Shown: piece by piece, positions 1-9,953 of the stretch | How the letters are laid out: the number at the start of each line of letters is the position of its first letter | Numbering within the stretch: the stretch's first letter is position 1 | NCBI GenBank assembly: GCA_030762175.1 | Contig: CM060846.1 | Location: 232,997,512-233,061,511, forward strand | DNA length: 64,000 nucleotides | DNA from: Metallyticus violacea | Lineage: Eukaryota; Arthropoda; Insecta; Mantodea; Metallyticidae | Reading direction: 5' to 3' | Translations under genes and position numbers: made by a program | The notes under the pieces: generated by a model | The model's input: only the letters and a program-made list of their open reading frames with translations | What the model was told of the DNA's origin: nothing | Database searches by the model: none

Positions 1-54
1 GTCAGCCTTGAAAGGCCTGATTTCTTCATGGTCATATTTACAATTTATCTTTGC

Positions 55-1245
55 TATTAGGGTGTGCAAGTAGGTCTTAGCTCAAACCCGTTATCTCTGT
101 TGATGCTAATTTTTTTTTAATTATCATTGATTCCAAAATCTTTCTTTGAAATGCTTGTTTGAGGATGCCAGTATTTGTATTTTCCGAAATCAATAGGGTG
201 GTGAGTTTTGGTCATGTAGATGGCTATAACTGATATTACATCTATATTTTTGGTTTTCTAATATGTTCTTCTAATTTTGCAGCTATTAGTGTTTCTCACA
301 AGTAATACCAGCCACAATTGCATTATATATGACAGACTCTTGTTGCATCTCGATCTTCCATAGCCTTAATAAGCAGTTTAATTCTTGTATATTGCCAAAC
401 ACCGTTTAATTATATTTTTGTTAAGAGGTATTTCTATATTATCTGTGGTGTCTTGTACATATGGAAGAAAAACCGGCTTTGTTCTTTCTGTCAAACTTAC
501 TTTGTGTATGTATCTTTTCTTATTTTTGAAATGGTTTGTGAATGATATTTTGGAGTATACATTTTATTTTAAGGTTCCCACTAGATGTTTCACCCTTTCT
601 GAGTGCACATTAACTTTATAAGGTATAAATAGAAATTTGTTCGTCGAAGTATTTAAAACGCGTTTTTCGTGTAGGATGATGATATGAGGATGTATGTAGA
701 ACTTTCTCTATTTGTGATATTCCTATATACCGCGGGTCAGTGTTTCATCTTCCTTGACCAGGACATCTAGAAAAGGTAGACATATATTTTCTTCTATCTC
801 CATTGTCAATTGCCTTTTTGGATGCAAGACATTAAAATATCTGAGAACTTGTTCTGCTGTGTGCTTCCTATGAGGATAAATTGCGGAAATATGGTCTGCC
901 TTACAGAGGAACACTTTTTGTTTTAACCTTGTGGAAGTCAAGGAAATCTGTTCAAAAGGATATATATATACGCAACTAAGGGTAAAAGGTGATCCTGCAA
1001 CGCCATCTGTCTGTTCATAGTAGTTGTCTTCAAAATAAAAGTAAGCAGACTTTAGACAAGTGGCGGTGATGTCTACTAGCTCTGGTGGCAAGCTTGTCTG
1101 CATCAATTCAATTGTTTCTGATAGTGGAATCATGGTGAATAAAGATTTTACAGCAAAGCTGACTAGTAATTCAGTGCTGTCAGCTTGAATTGCTTGAATT
1201 ATTTCGATAAAGTTGCGTAAATTTCGATGAACGTATCAGTTCTAT
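55..1245 (-). pseudogene. Penelope-like element, RT and GIY-YIG region, decayed
   Basis: Read on the minus strand, the longest open stretch (1133 to 723) shows Penelope-type reverse-transcriptase blocks: a motif-A-like LVSFAVKSLFTMIPLSE just upstream of and across its first Met, a motif-B-like FEDNYYEQTDGVAGSPFTL, and LPFLDVLV after the position where YVDD is expected. The YVDD block itself is replaced by unrelated residues, so the catalytic aspartates are not visible. Below 723 the other frames still carry a PLE-type tail: a KPTHTDRYLH-like block near 650-720, a block resembling the linker before the endonuclease (FLPYVQDTTDN near 480), a degraded GIY-YIG segment (310-390), and the C-terminal NRDNG-like block near 80-110. 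Stops and frameshifts are frequent. PLEs normally encode one RT plus GIY-YIG polypeptide; this copy is dead. It belongs to a different subfamily from the PLEs at 7.7-11.5 kb. Confidence 0.75.
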
Positions 1246-2099
1246 GAATATATAAAATAGAGAAGTGTAATAAAAATTATGCTTAATACAATTTCCATAC
1301 CCTGTTTTACAATTGAATTCAATATAGTAGGCTATCCACTTTCTCTCTTCTTAATTTTATTACTGCCTGTCTTCAGCCAATGTGTACGGATACATGAAAG
1401 AAATAACTAGAATGGATAGTATGAACAATAAAGACTTACTTTATTTACAGGCAGTATAATCATACTACTGAATTGCTTGTAAGTAAAATTGAGATACCCG
1501 TTGACACTGAGAAGCATTTCTAAATGTAGAAAGTGTTTAACAGCTATTTTAATAATTCCATTTTCTAGCTTTTGTATTATATGAAAGCTTATTTATAAAG
1601 TAAAGCTTTTTTTAGAGTGCTGTTGATACTTTTAGTGAACCTATGATAAATTTTATGTGTGTATTAAATTAATAATTTTTTTTCATTGGAGTGAAATGCA
1701 TAAACATTATTTTAAGCAAAGTTACCGCAGTGCAAAACTAATGGATAATTTAAAAACATATTCATCTATATACAGATATCAATTTTGTTTTTATAATGTC
1801 ATACAAATATGAAATGATTAGTAATTTATATCTAACTACACCGATCTCTACAAGTAGAAACATCTTAACCAAACTACTGGAAAAGAAAATGTAATGCAAA
1901 ATGTAATTTACCTTATATATGAGTAAGGAAGAGTTGCAGCCCATATCGAGAGATTTGCTATATATGTAATTTTAATTGCATTAGAAAGCTTCAATTGTTC
2001 GAATGCAACATTTATATTACCAGCTTTCTCCATATCCAAATCTAGGGGTAAGCTTTCTTTGACAGCATTTAGTTTAGAAGCTATTCTTTCAATGAGCGA

Positions 2100-2100
<1 letters not shown>
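1246..2100. other. AT-rich interval, nothing recognised
   Basis: Only short chance reading frames with no recognisable motif. The sequence upstream of the RT relic probably includes the rest of that element, but I could not align it. Confidence 0.6.

Positions 2101-2166
<66 letters not shown>
2101..2166. repeat. (ATT)n microsatellite
   Basis: Uninterrupted trinucleotide run of about 22 units, readable directly. Confidence 0.97.
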
Positions 2167-4964
2167 TAGCTAACATATACTATTGTAATTTGTTCCATCT
2201 GTTACATTTTAACGCCTTATTTCTATTACACTCCAATACCAAACTTAAGTTCTCAATAGGTAAGTGAAAATCTTAAAAAAATTAATAACCTTTAAAATAC
2301 TGGACTAATCAACATAGATGCAACAGCTTCATATTTATCATCATCTATATGACGAAAAGGACAGTCTTTCTTGGCATTAGTTATAAATTAGTGTACCTGT
2401 CTTTTTACTCTTGCAAACATGTTATAAGTTCCTGTTCCACTATTGATTATTATTCTCTTCATCTTGGTCTAAAACCAGCGTTGCGTTCTTTCGAATCTTT
2501 TCTTCCATTGCTAACCCTCACTTCCATCTAGGATGGTAAATTAGGGAAAACAACATAGGGAAAATGGCCTCCCTGATTACAAAATTTGGTGCTAAATGTA
2601 CATTAATATACACCTTAATATCATTAACATGAAAATTAACTTGGTGTTCACTCTTTATTCACTTTTTCTTTAAGGATTGCTCTTTAGGAAATTTAAATAT
2701 AATAATATGTGGTGCACTGCACTAACTAGACGTACAACTGGGAACGCGAGAGCAAACAATAATGTACAATACACGTATCTATTTCAAATATCGTGGTATA
2801 ATTTCGCAAATTTAATATCAACTTAAAAACAAAACAAAAGAACTATCACGCTAATGTAGATTTACTTACAACTACTGTAACCTACTGCAATAAACAAACC
2901 AAAACAAGTACGGGCTTATTAACAGCAATCTTGATCACTTTCAATTTCTGTACGATATCCGCATTGTTGAATGGGCTCTGTCTCTTATGGTCGATCAAAG
3001 TGCCTTGGTTGTAAAGCGTACCACTTTGCAAATTGCTTATGCTAGCTATGATTATTAATGGGTGGGCTGCATTGCCAATTTATCCCTTTCGAGCTGAATT
3101 TAGCCTCTTTTTACTTCATCTTTGGACCCATTAAAAAAAAGCATTTTTTATGTTTGAAATGAAATCTGCTTTTTTTAAACACCTGGAGTAAAATCTAGGG
3201 TCTTATGCAATTCATCTATTCAATCAAATTATTTTTTCATTGATTTAACATCCTTTGCTACATCCATTCTCACACTTCCTCACTCTATTGGGATTATAGA
3301 ACGTGTTTTCACTGCAATGAATGTAGTGAAAAACAAATCAAGAAATAAAATGCAAGTTCTTTTGCTATCTGCAATTCTCTCAATACAGCGTGGGATGAAA
3401 AGAAATGAGTCATTGTTACGCGTGTTGGCTACCAAAAAAAGGCCACTGATCCTTTAGGAATGAATGGGGAGTGGAGCTGGACCCATTTTGATAGATGGAA
3501 ACAATTAATGAAGAGGAGCAAAACGACTGCATGATAGTTAAATGTTTTGGCAATTGTACGCTTTGAGAAGCATTGATTGAAGGTAAATTTTATTACTGAT
3601 ATTATTATTTGTGGGGATGTTGCAATGGCAACTGGATGAGGGAAAATATTTAGCACCTTTGAAGTGAAATTTAGCTCGGTTTTGGTAACAGTCTAGTCTG
3701 TTCTTAGCTCAGCAGTTGGCAACCTTTGTCTGTGTACATTATGCAACATGGAGGAAAAGAATGTTTTCCACAATGGCAATAATATGCAGTGGTTGGCTTT
3801 CAGGGTAACTTTATTTCTTATTTTTTTTTTTTAATAAATCACTTTTAATTTCAAAATACTGACTATAATTACAATATATGAAATAGAATATACTGCAAAT
3901 CAAAGACAAAAGCTTCAAATTCTTGTCACAGGCTTCCACTGCATTAGCTTCGAAGGTATTGATTGCCTTAGTTTTTATTACAAGTGAAAAATAAATGTTG
4001 TTCCAAGTAGTAAAATACTACAGTGGGTATTTAATAATTATGGAATTAAAAATTTACCTGCAATACTTCCATAAAAAGACATTCGTGTTAAAACAAGTAC
4101 AGTTTATTTAACGCAGACTGTTCAGGTTTGCCACAATAGTAATGACATTTTATTTTTTATTTTTAATATGTTGAAATGGAAAAATGCTGTAAACAAGTTT
4201 CCAAATTAATTTTAACGGAGAGTGCCATCAGTGCCAACTGTTCCAGGTCGCCATTACTCTGAAGACAACATTAATATTTTTTTTTTTTCTTTCTACCTGT
4301 ATTCACCCACCTACGTATTGCAACTTTAGGAATAATATTCTGGGGAAACTGTGCATGTAGTTAATACATATCTAGATTCTGAAATACTCAAAGTTTTATA
4401 GAAGACTGACCTAAGTAATTATTAAGGTCTCTCTTAAAAGTATGGGCTCCATACCCTGCACATAATGTGTCAATATATGCTCTTGTTAGTAAGCTTGCAA
4501 CTACACAAGAACAAAACTTGCAAGGAACTGGTTTAATACACTAGTGTCAGATGTTTAAATTTTTTACATTCATTAGTCATTGTGGCTTTATATGAATCTG
4601 GAAAATGCAAAACAAAATCTGTGCTGCAATCAAAAGTGGTGTAATAGGGAAGTATATATTTTCATTTTCCTTGTTGCGATCAATAAAAACTATAAGAAAA
4701 ACAAATTTCCAACAAAAATTTAAAGAATTACCCCTTCTACTATGTGGATGAACACTTGACAAGCCACAATGCTTTGTGAATTTAATTACAGAGGACATAG
4801 ATTGTTCAAAATTTTAGTTGATGGGCTGCTGATTAGTTAGTCTGTAAATCCCATAGTGAGCATGGTGAGTGCCCCATCAAGTCACTGTGTAAGCATAGAG
4901 CCACTGGCCAAGGAAACTAACAATGCCAGAAATTTGCTTTCCTGTTATACTCTTTTGTGTTGTC
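2167..4964. other. AT-rich interval, nothing recognised
   Basis: About 2.8 kb without a supportable gene. Short open frames on both strands (for example 3429-3656 and 4577-4798 minus) have no domain-like sequence and look like chance. Confidence 0.6.
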
Positions 4965-4976
4965 TTGTTCCGTTGG

Positions 4977-5244
4977 ACCGCCACGGGTGGCCGAGGTCGT
5001 TAAGTCTCGTACTCGTGAGCGGGAGGTCTGGGTTCGAATATCGCCAGGACCGTCCTTCCTGACTGAGGTTTTTTCCAGGTTTTCCTCAGTCCTCATAAAT
5101 GGCAAATGCCAGGGAGGTACCCTAAACTTAGGCCTGGAACGATTCCTTCCGTAAAATCCTTTCCCATTTCCTCTCATGTATCATCAGTGTCCATCGCCTG
5201 TGGTGCCTCTGTAGCAAAAACGGGCGTTAAACACTATTCATTCA
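4977..5244 (+). mobile_element. tRNA-Ser-like SINE, family S1, copy a
   Basis: The head matches a tRNA-Ser type structure: box A GGTGGCCGAGGTCGTTAAG and box B GGTTCGAATATCGCC. It is followed by the family body (TTTTTTCCAGGTTTTCCTCAGT, ... AAAAACGGGCGTTAAACAC). A 12-bp target duplication with one mismatch flanks it (TTGTTCCGTTGG at 4965-4976, TTGTTCTGTTGG at 5245-5256). S1 copies also lie at 6.7, 15.1 and 52.5 kb. Such elements are transcribed by RNA polymerase III and mobilised by a partner LINE; which LINE is not visible. Confidence 0.92.
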
Positions 5245-5256
5245 TTGTTCTGTTGG

Positions 5257-6671
5257 TCCTACATTGAACAAAGCTCCATCATATACAATATTACAAAATA
5301 TATAATGGTAAACATCCTATCTTGTATCATTGCTAACACATTCTTTTACATAAAAAAAATGAAGTAGTTTAGTTTATATTTCATTTTCTGCATATTAAGG
5401 GCAAGGGCTAATGCTTTGGTATTATGTATATAGACATTTTACTTAATAATAATTATATTAGTCTGATTGGTTTAATCCAGATTGTACACAGACAAGACAT
5501 TATCTAGAGTTATGATATTAAAACAAACTTGTAATTAGAAGTAAAATATGCAGGTTACACATATAGTAAATAGTGGCAGAAAAGAGATGTAGGTAATTGC
5601 AGAAAATGCTAAAACATGAATTAAAATTATGTGAAAACACTTATATAGTATAGAAAGCCTTGCCAATCAGATACTTGCTAGTTTGGTTTTTTAATTTGTA
5701 CATTTTGTGGCATATAGTGATACTCTCAGTTAAGGCATTGCGTAATTTAATTTCAATCTATTTTGGCATTTTTTCATAACCTTTGAGCCTATTCATTTTT
5801 ATTTACAGTTTCATTGCTGTAGAAGTGACAGTCTATTGATGCAAACGAAGGGAATGGTTGAATGGGTGGGGGATTTCTGCAGGCTGACAGCATGATAGCT
5901 ACGCGAAGAGAGGTACACACAACACATACAAGAGTGACCCTCATAGCTCTTGCTAAAGTGGAATAATCAGGACTACTGTGGATCTCAAGTGAAAGAGTAT
6001 GAGACTGTCACAACAAAAACAAAAGGACACTATATATTTGAAATCCATGGTAAAGGAAAATTCAATTTAATTAAATGAAAAATGGTTTTATAGTTTAAGA
6101 GGCGAGATAGATCATTATTAGAACTTTTTTGATTTAGGTGTTAAAATTTTGTAAAATATTTATTTTTTATGTGGTAAAAATACTTTAAATATGTGACAGA
6201 ATTTATTTTATGTTGATATTAGCAGTATACAGTTCTCACAGTATAATATATTCTATGTCAAACTACCAAAGAATTGCAGTATACAATGAGACTCATCTGC
6301 AAGTTTTCCACCTGAAATGACAAATATCATGAAACATAGATTTATATTGGGGAAAAAGAACACACCACATAACAAGAAGTCAGGATGGCAAATTTATTCT
6401 TGGGCATGTCACGCACACTTACAGTAATAAATTTTACCTGGTTTCATTCAACAGATTTTAAATTTTACACATAGTGTGAAACACTATTTTTTTCCAACAT
6501 TTCTCTGTAAATTTTTTTGTTACAATTTTCTTGTAGATCCTGTAAATTTTTTTCTCTATATCTTGAGCATGCTGCTCTGTTGCTGACAGAAGAATTTGTG
6601 CCATTTAAATTTTTTTAATTGATATAGCTAAATAACTTTTTAATAATAATGTCAGTACAATGACTTAGAAT
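5257..6671. other. AT-rich interval, nothing recognised
   Basis: No reading frame longer than about 60 codons with any motif, and no repeat I could match within the window. Confidence 0.6.
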
Positions 6672-6952
6672 CATTACAGTCTCATGAATGGAAGGTCTGT
6701 GGTTTCATTCCTGCCAGGATTATCCTTCCTTACAGGTTTTTTTCCAGGTTATCCTCAATTCTGATCCATATCAGATGCTGGGTAGTACCTTTAACTTAGG
6801 CATAGATTGCAGTAATTCCACAATCAATCCCTCCTTCATAAAAATGTTTAATTTATAATTTCATATATGTCAATGCTTAATTTATAATTTCATATATATG
6901 TTAGAATTCACTGCCTGTGATGCCTTGGTGGTGAAAACAGGCAATAAATATT
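6672..6952 (+). mobile_element. Old, diverged S1 SINE, copy b
   Basis: It aligns to the other S1 copies by the block GTTTCATTCCTGCCAGGAT (box B region), TTTTTTTCCAGGTTATCCTCA, AACTTAGGCAT, and the tail CTGCCTGTGATGCCTTGGTGG followed by AAAACAGGCAATAAA. Box A is largely lost, and there is a duplicated AT-rich stretch (TTTATAATTTCATATAT) in the 3' half. It is much older than copies a, c and d. Confidence 0.8.
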
Positions 6953-7479
6953 ATTAGAAACAATAATTATCAAATAGGAAAATAAAATATATTGGTGATA
7001 ACTGAGTTATGCTGATGTGTCTACTGTGTAGAACAGTGGTCTCAAATGGGCCAGATATGTGCCAAGGTTGCTCCACCCAAGTTTCTTTCTCCTATCTAGC
7101 ATTGGAGCTGTGTAGGAATGAATTTGTGTATTTCTGTATTATGTCATTAACTGCTACATTTACTTTTATTACACATGTGCATTGTGCAGTTCTATTCTGG
7201 CTGTTCAACTGCAGTGTAGCACTTTTTACATTAATAATAAGTCCAGACCAGAGGATAGATTGACTAACCCTATTTATGATGTGTACATATTTCATGATAA
7301 CCAATGCACCCACGTCATTCGGCTGTCTTCATGTAGATACTTGCAGATTTCCCCTTCTCCTCCACCAACTATGTTACTCATTAATGCTCGGTAAATTAGT
7401 CACAAAAGCTGTTAGAATAAGCTTGTATAACCATTGTCAATGAAATGGTTATAAAGACCATATGAGGCATGGTTGAGTC
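6953..7479. other. Interval without recognised genes
   Basis: Overlapping open frames on both strands (7009-7263 plus, 7092-7313 minus, 7182-7394 plus) have no recognisable domain. Confidence 0.55.
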
Positions 7480-7663
7480 AAAGATTCTGTATGCAATGGA
7501 AATTTGGGGAGTGTTAAAGGGGTGACTAAGGTTGATGTGCATAAAATTTTTTGTAGAGAGGTTCTGGGGTTACCAAAAGGTTCACCAAGGGGGTGTGCTA
7601 GAATTAGGAAGAGTAGGAAGGAAAGGAATAAAAGTACAAAGAATCTTAAAATATTATATAGAT
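7480..7663 (+). pseudogene. LINE C-terminal fragment, part 1 (interrupted by PLE)
   Basis: Plus-strand translation gives ILYAMEIWGVLKG followed by a FVERFWGYQKV-like stretch, with frameshifts. This matches the post-RT region of I/R1/Jockey-group LINEs, where a YGxEIWG block precedes a 'KVLGLP' block. The sequence stops at the 17-bp repeat TAAAATATTATATAGAT (7647-7663), and the same LINE frame resumes after the second copy of that repeat at 11505. It is therefore the left half of one LINE copy split by the PLE. Confidence 0.65.
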
Positions 7664-7730
7664 TAATTTATATCATTGTATGATTCATTTCAACTACACA
7701 CTCTTAAAGCTTCATTTACTTTTCATAAAT

Positions 7731-7777
7731 GCATGGAACCGGTTTCGAGAACATTTAGTTCCCATCTTCAGCCAGGC
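7731..7777 (-). ncRNA. Hammerhead-ribozyme-like motif at PLE end, copy A
   Basis: On the minus strand: CTGAAGA, one T, a 6-bp helix GGGAAC / GTTCTC (one G-T pair) with loop TAAAT, then GAAACCGGTT. This reproduces the hammerhead order CUGANGA - stem II - GAAA - very short stem III (ACCGGU palindrome) - NUH. The candidate stem I pairs GCCTGG with CCATGC (5 of 6). Minimal stem-III hammerheads are known at PLE termini. The extra U before stem II is non-canonical, so activity is uncertain. Confidence 0.55.
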
Positions 7778-7782
7778 TAAAG

Positions 7783-8335
7783 TTAAACTGTCGGATTATT
7801 CGTTGAGCTGTAGGAATGTATATTCTGCTCTGGTGGTGGTGTGATAAACTTGTAGTTTATGTTTTCATCCCTGGCACTGTCGAAGTTCATTATGCTGTCT
7901 TTGTATTTGTACATGTAGATTTTCTCCCAGGTTGCTAATTCCATAGGTCCTTGTACTGATTTTAATAATTTTGCTTTATTTATTATGTCGTGATTTTGTG
8001 TCCAAAAATGATATGCTACTGCTGATTTCTCTATTTGCTTGTACTTTATGTTCCTGAAATGTTCCTTTAACTGTGTGACTATGTTTCTCTTTGTTTTTCC
8101 AATGTAGATTTTTTTCACATTCTGCACAGTTTATTTTGTAAATACCTGATTTTTCTTCTTGTGGAATACTGTCATTAACATTATCTATCAGTAAAATTTT
8201 AACATTAAATCTATTAATTGGTGCCAACCTGATATTAAAATCTTTAAGAATATTCTGAAATTTTTTTGTGGCCCATGGATGATATGTGAATTTTTTAAAA
8301 ATTAGTTTATCTTTTCTTAACTAAAAATGTTAATT
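7783..8335 (-). pseudogene. PLE copy A: GIY-YIG endonuclease C-terminal part
   Basis: The minus-strand frame 8227-7976 carries SGIYKINCAEC. After a frameshift near 8115 the frame 8127-7783 carries KIYIGKTKRNIVTQLKEHF, then SAVAYHFWTQNHD and a conserved LATWEKIYMYKYKDS tail. These are the GIY, YIG, R and H positions of the GIY-YIG nuclease used by PLEs to nick target DNA. The upstream (RT) part is cut off near 8320-8335, where the PLE-end block begins. It is close to, but clearly diverged from, the copy at 8462-9451. Confidence 0.85.
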
Positions 8336-8364
8336 GGAACATTCACAGTGAAGCCAATCATATA

Positions 8365-8902
8365 ATTGAAATCATTTTATGATATAGTCGAACTACACAC
8401 TCTTATGCTTCACTTACTTGTCACTATTGTAGACCGGTTTCGAGAACAGTTGTTCTCATCATCAGTTCAAATCTCCGACTGCTGGATAATTCGTTGTGTT
8501 GTGGGTATTCTGCTCTGGAGGAGGTGTGATGAACTTAAAGTTTATATTTTCTTCGCCGGAAGTGTCAAAGTTCATTAAACTGTCTCTGTATTTGTAAATG
8601 TATATTTTCTCCCATGTTGCTAATTCTGTAGGTCCTTGCACTGATTTTAATAATTTTGCTTTATTCACTATATCGTGGTTTTCTGTCCAAAAATGAAATG
8701 CCACTGCTGATTTCTCAATTTGCTTATATTTTATGTTCCTGAAATGTTCTTTTAACCTTGTGCCTATGTTTCTCTTTGTTTTTCCTATGTATATTTTTCC
8801 ACATTCTTCACAACTTATTTTGTAAATGCCTGGTTTTTTCTCCTGTGGAATACTGTCATTAACATTGTCTGTGAGAAGATGTTTAACATTAAACTTGTTA
8901 AT
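8365..8902 (-). repeat. Left arm of ~530-bp PLE inverted repeat
   Basis: Reverse complement of 9429-9958. The arms start with ATTGAAATCATTTTATGATA at 8365 and end at the AACAAGTTTAATG block near 8902. The only large difference seen is a 7-bp deletion in the right arm near 9755. The spacer is about 526 bp. Confidence 0.9.
8430..8472 (-). ncRNA. Hammerhead-ribozyme-like motif, PLE left arm
   Basis: On the minus strand: CTGATGA, T, GAGAAC-AACT-GTTCTC (perfect 6-bp stem II), GAAA, then CCGGTC ending in the cleavable triplet GTC. The core bases match the hammerhead consensus exactly apart from the additional U after CUGAUGA. The self-complementary ACCGGU would give a tiny stem III or a dimeric ribozyme, as proposed for other PLE hammerheads. 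Confidence 0.6.
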
Positions 8903-9451
8903 CGGTGTCAACCTGATATTAAAATCTTTAAGAATTTTCTGAAATTTTTTTGTAGCCCATGGATGATATGTAAATTTTTTAAAAATTTGTTTATCTTTCT
9001 TTGCTGAAAGTGTTGTGGTTTCTTTTATAAGCTTTTGCCTCTTGAATTTCTGTACCTTTTTGTATACTAGTTCTTTCTTAAAACCATTTTTAATTGCTGT
9101 TTTTTCTATATGTTTGTATTCTTTAAAGAATTCATCCTTGCTAATTTGTAGGTTAACTAGCCTGTGTGTTAAACTATTGATAACTGCATGTTTGTGAGAA
9201 GTGGGGTTAAAACTGTCAGCTTTTATGTGATTGTCTGCATGTGTATCTTTTCTGTAAATTCCAAATTCTAGACTTCCTTGATTTTTCATTATTTTTATGT
9301 CCAAGAATGGTAATATGTTATCAATTTCTGTTTCGTATGTGAACGATATATTTTTGTCTTGTAAATTCAAAAGTTTTATGGCATCCTCAATGAACTTATT
9401 GAGGATAAGTTTAACATTAAGTTTAACATTAACAAGTTTAATGTTAAACAT
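8462..9451 (-). CDS. PLE polyprotein fragment: RT thumb plus GIY-YIG endonuclease
   Basis: An intact 329-codon minus-strand frame. Residues ~20-180 match the region after the RT catalytic motif in PLEs (LPFLDIKIMKNQGSLEFGIY, THADNHIKADSFNP, then a basic helix-rich thumb). Residues ~215-300 form a complete GIY-YIG nuclease: PGIYKISCEECGKIYIGKT, TRLKEHFRN, SAVAFHFWTENHD and a Glu in TELATWEKI. The N-terminus is missing: the first residues (repeated VNVKLNVKL) come from a short direct repeat at the inverted-repeat junction, so the Met is not a native start. In a complete element this would be the C-terminal half of one RT-endonuclease protein. The open frame over nearly 1 kb implies a fairly young copy. 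Confidence 0.88.
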   Translation of the reverse strand: MFNIKLVNVKLNVKLILNKFIEDAIKLLNLQDKNISFTYETEIDNILPFLDIKIMKNQGSLEFGIYRKDTHADNHIKADSFNPTSHKHAVINSLTHRLVNLQISKDEFFKEYKHIEKTAIKNGFKKELVYKKVQKFKRQKLIKETTTLSAKKDKQIFKKFTYHPWATKKFQKILKDFNIRLTPINKFNVKHLLTDNVNDSIPQEKKPGIYKISCEECGKIYIGKTKRNIGTRLKEHFRNIKYKQIEKSAVAFHFWTENHDIVNKAKLLKSVQGPTELATWEKIYIYKYRDSLMNFDTSGEENINFKFITPPPEQNTHNTTNYPAVGDLN

Positions 9452-9860
9452 CTTCTCACAGACAATGTTAATGACAGTATTCCACAGGAGAAAAAACCAG
9501 GCATTTACAAAATAAGTTGTGAAGAATGTGGAAAAATATACATAGGAAAAACAAAGAGAAACATAGGCACAAGGTTAAAAGAACATTTCAGGAACATAAA
9601 ATACAAGCAAATTGAGAAATCAGCAGTGGCATTTCATTTTTGGACAGAAAACCACGATATAGTGAATAAAGCAAAATTATTAAAATCAGTGCAAGGACCT
9701 ACAGAATTAGCAACATGGGAGAAAATATACATTTACAAATACAGAGACAGTTTAATGACACTTCCGGCGAAGAAAATATAAACTTTAAGTTCATCACACC
9801 TCTTCCAGAGCAGAATACCCACAACACAACGAATTATCCAGCAGTCGGAGATTTGAACTG
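9443..9860 (+). pseudogene. PLE GIY-YIG endonuclease fragment, inverted copy
   Basis: The plus strand encodes FNVKHLLTDNVNDSIPQEKK, PGIYKISCEECGKIYIGKT and LATWEKIYIYKYRDSLM, nearly identical to residues 205-329 of the neighbouring minus-strand frame. A 7-bp deletion near 9755 then shifts the reading frame before the FITP(P/L)PEQN tail. It lacks RT and any start codon context, so it is a fragment created by the palindromic arrangement. Confidence 0.88.
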
Positions 9861-9898
9861 ATGATGAGAACAACTGTTCTCGAAACCGGTCTACAATA
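9853..9898 (+). ncRNA. Hammerhead-ribozyme-like motif, PLE right arm
   Basis: Same core as 8430-8472, on the plus strand: GAACTGATGA, T, GAGAACAACTGTTCTC, GAAACCGGTC, then TACAATAG. It is followed by the PLE end sequence AAGTGAAGCATAAGAGTGTG. Confidence 0.6.
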
Positions 9899-9953
9899 GT
9901 GACAAGTAAGTGAAGCATAAGAGTGTGTAGTTCGACTATATCATAAAATGATT

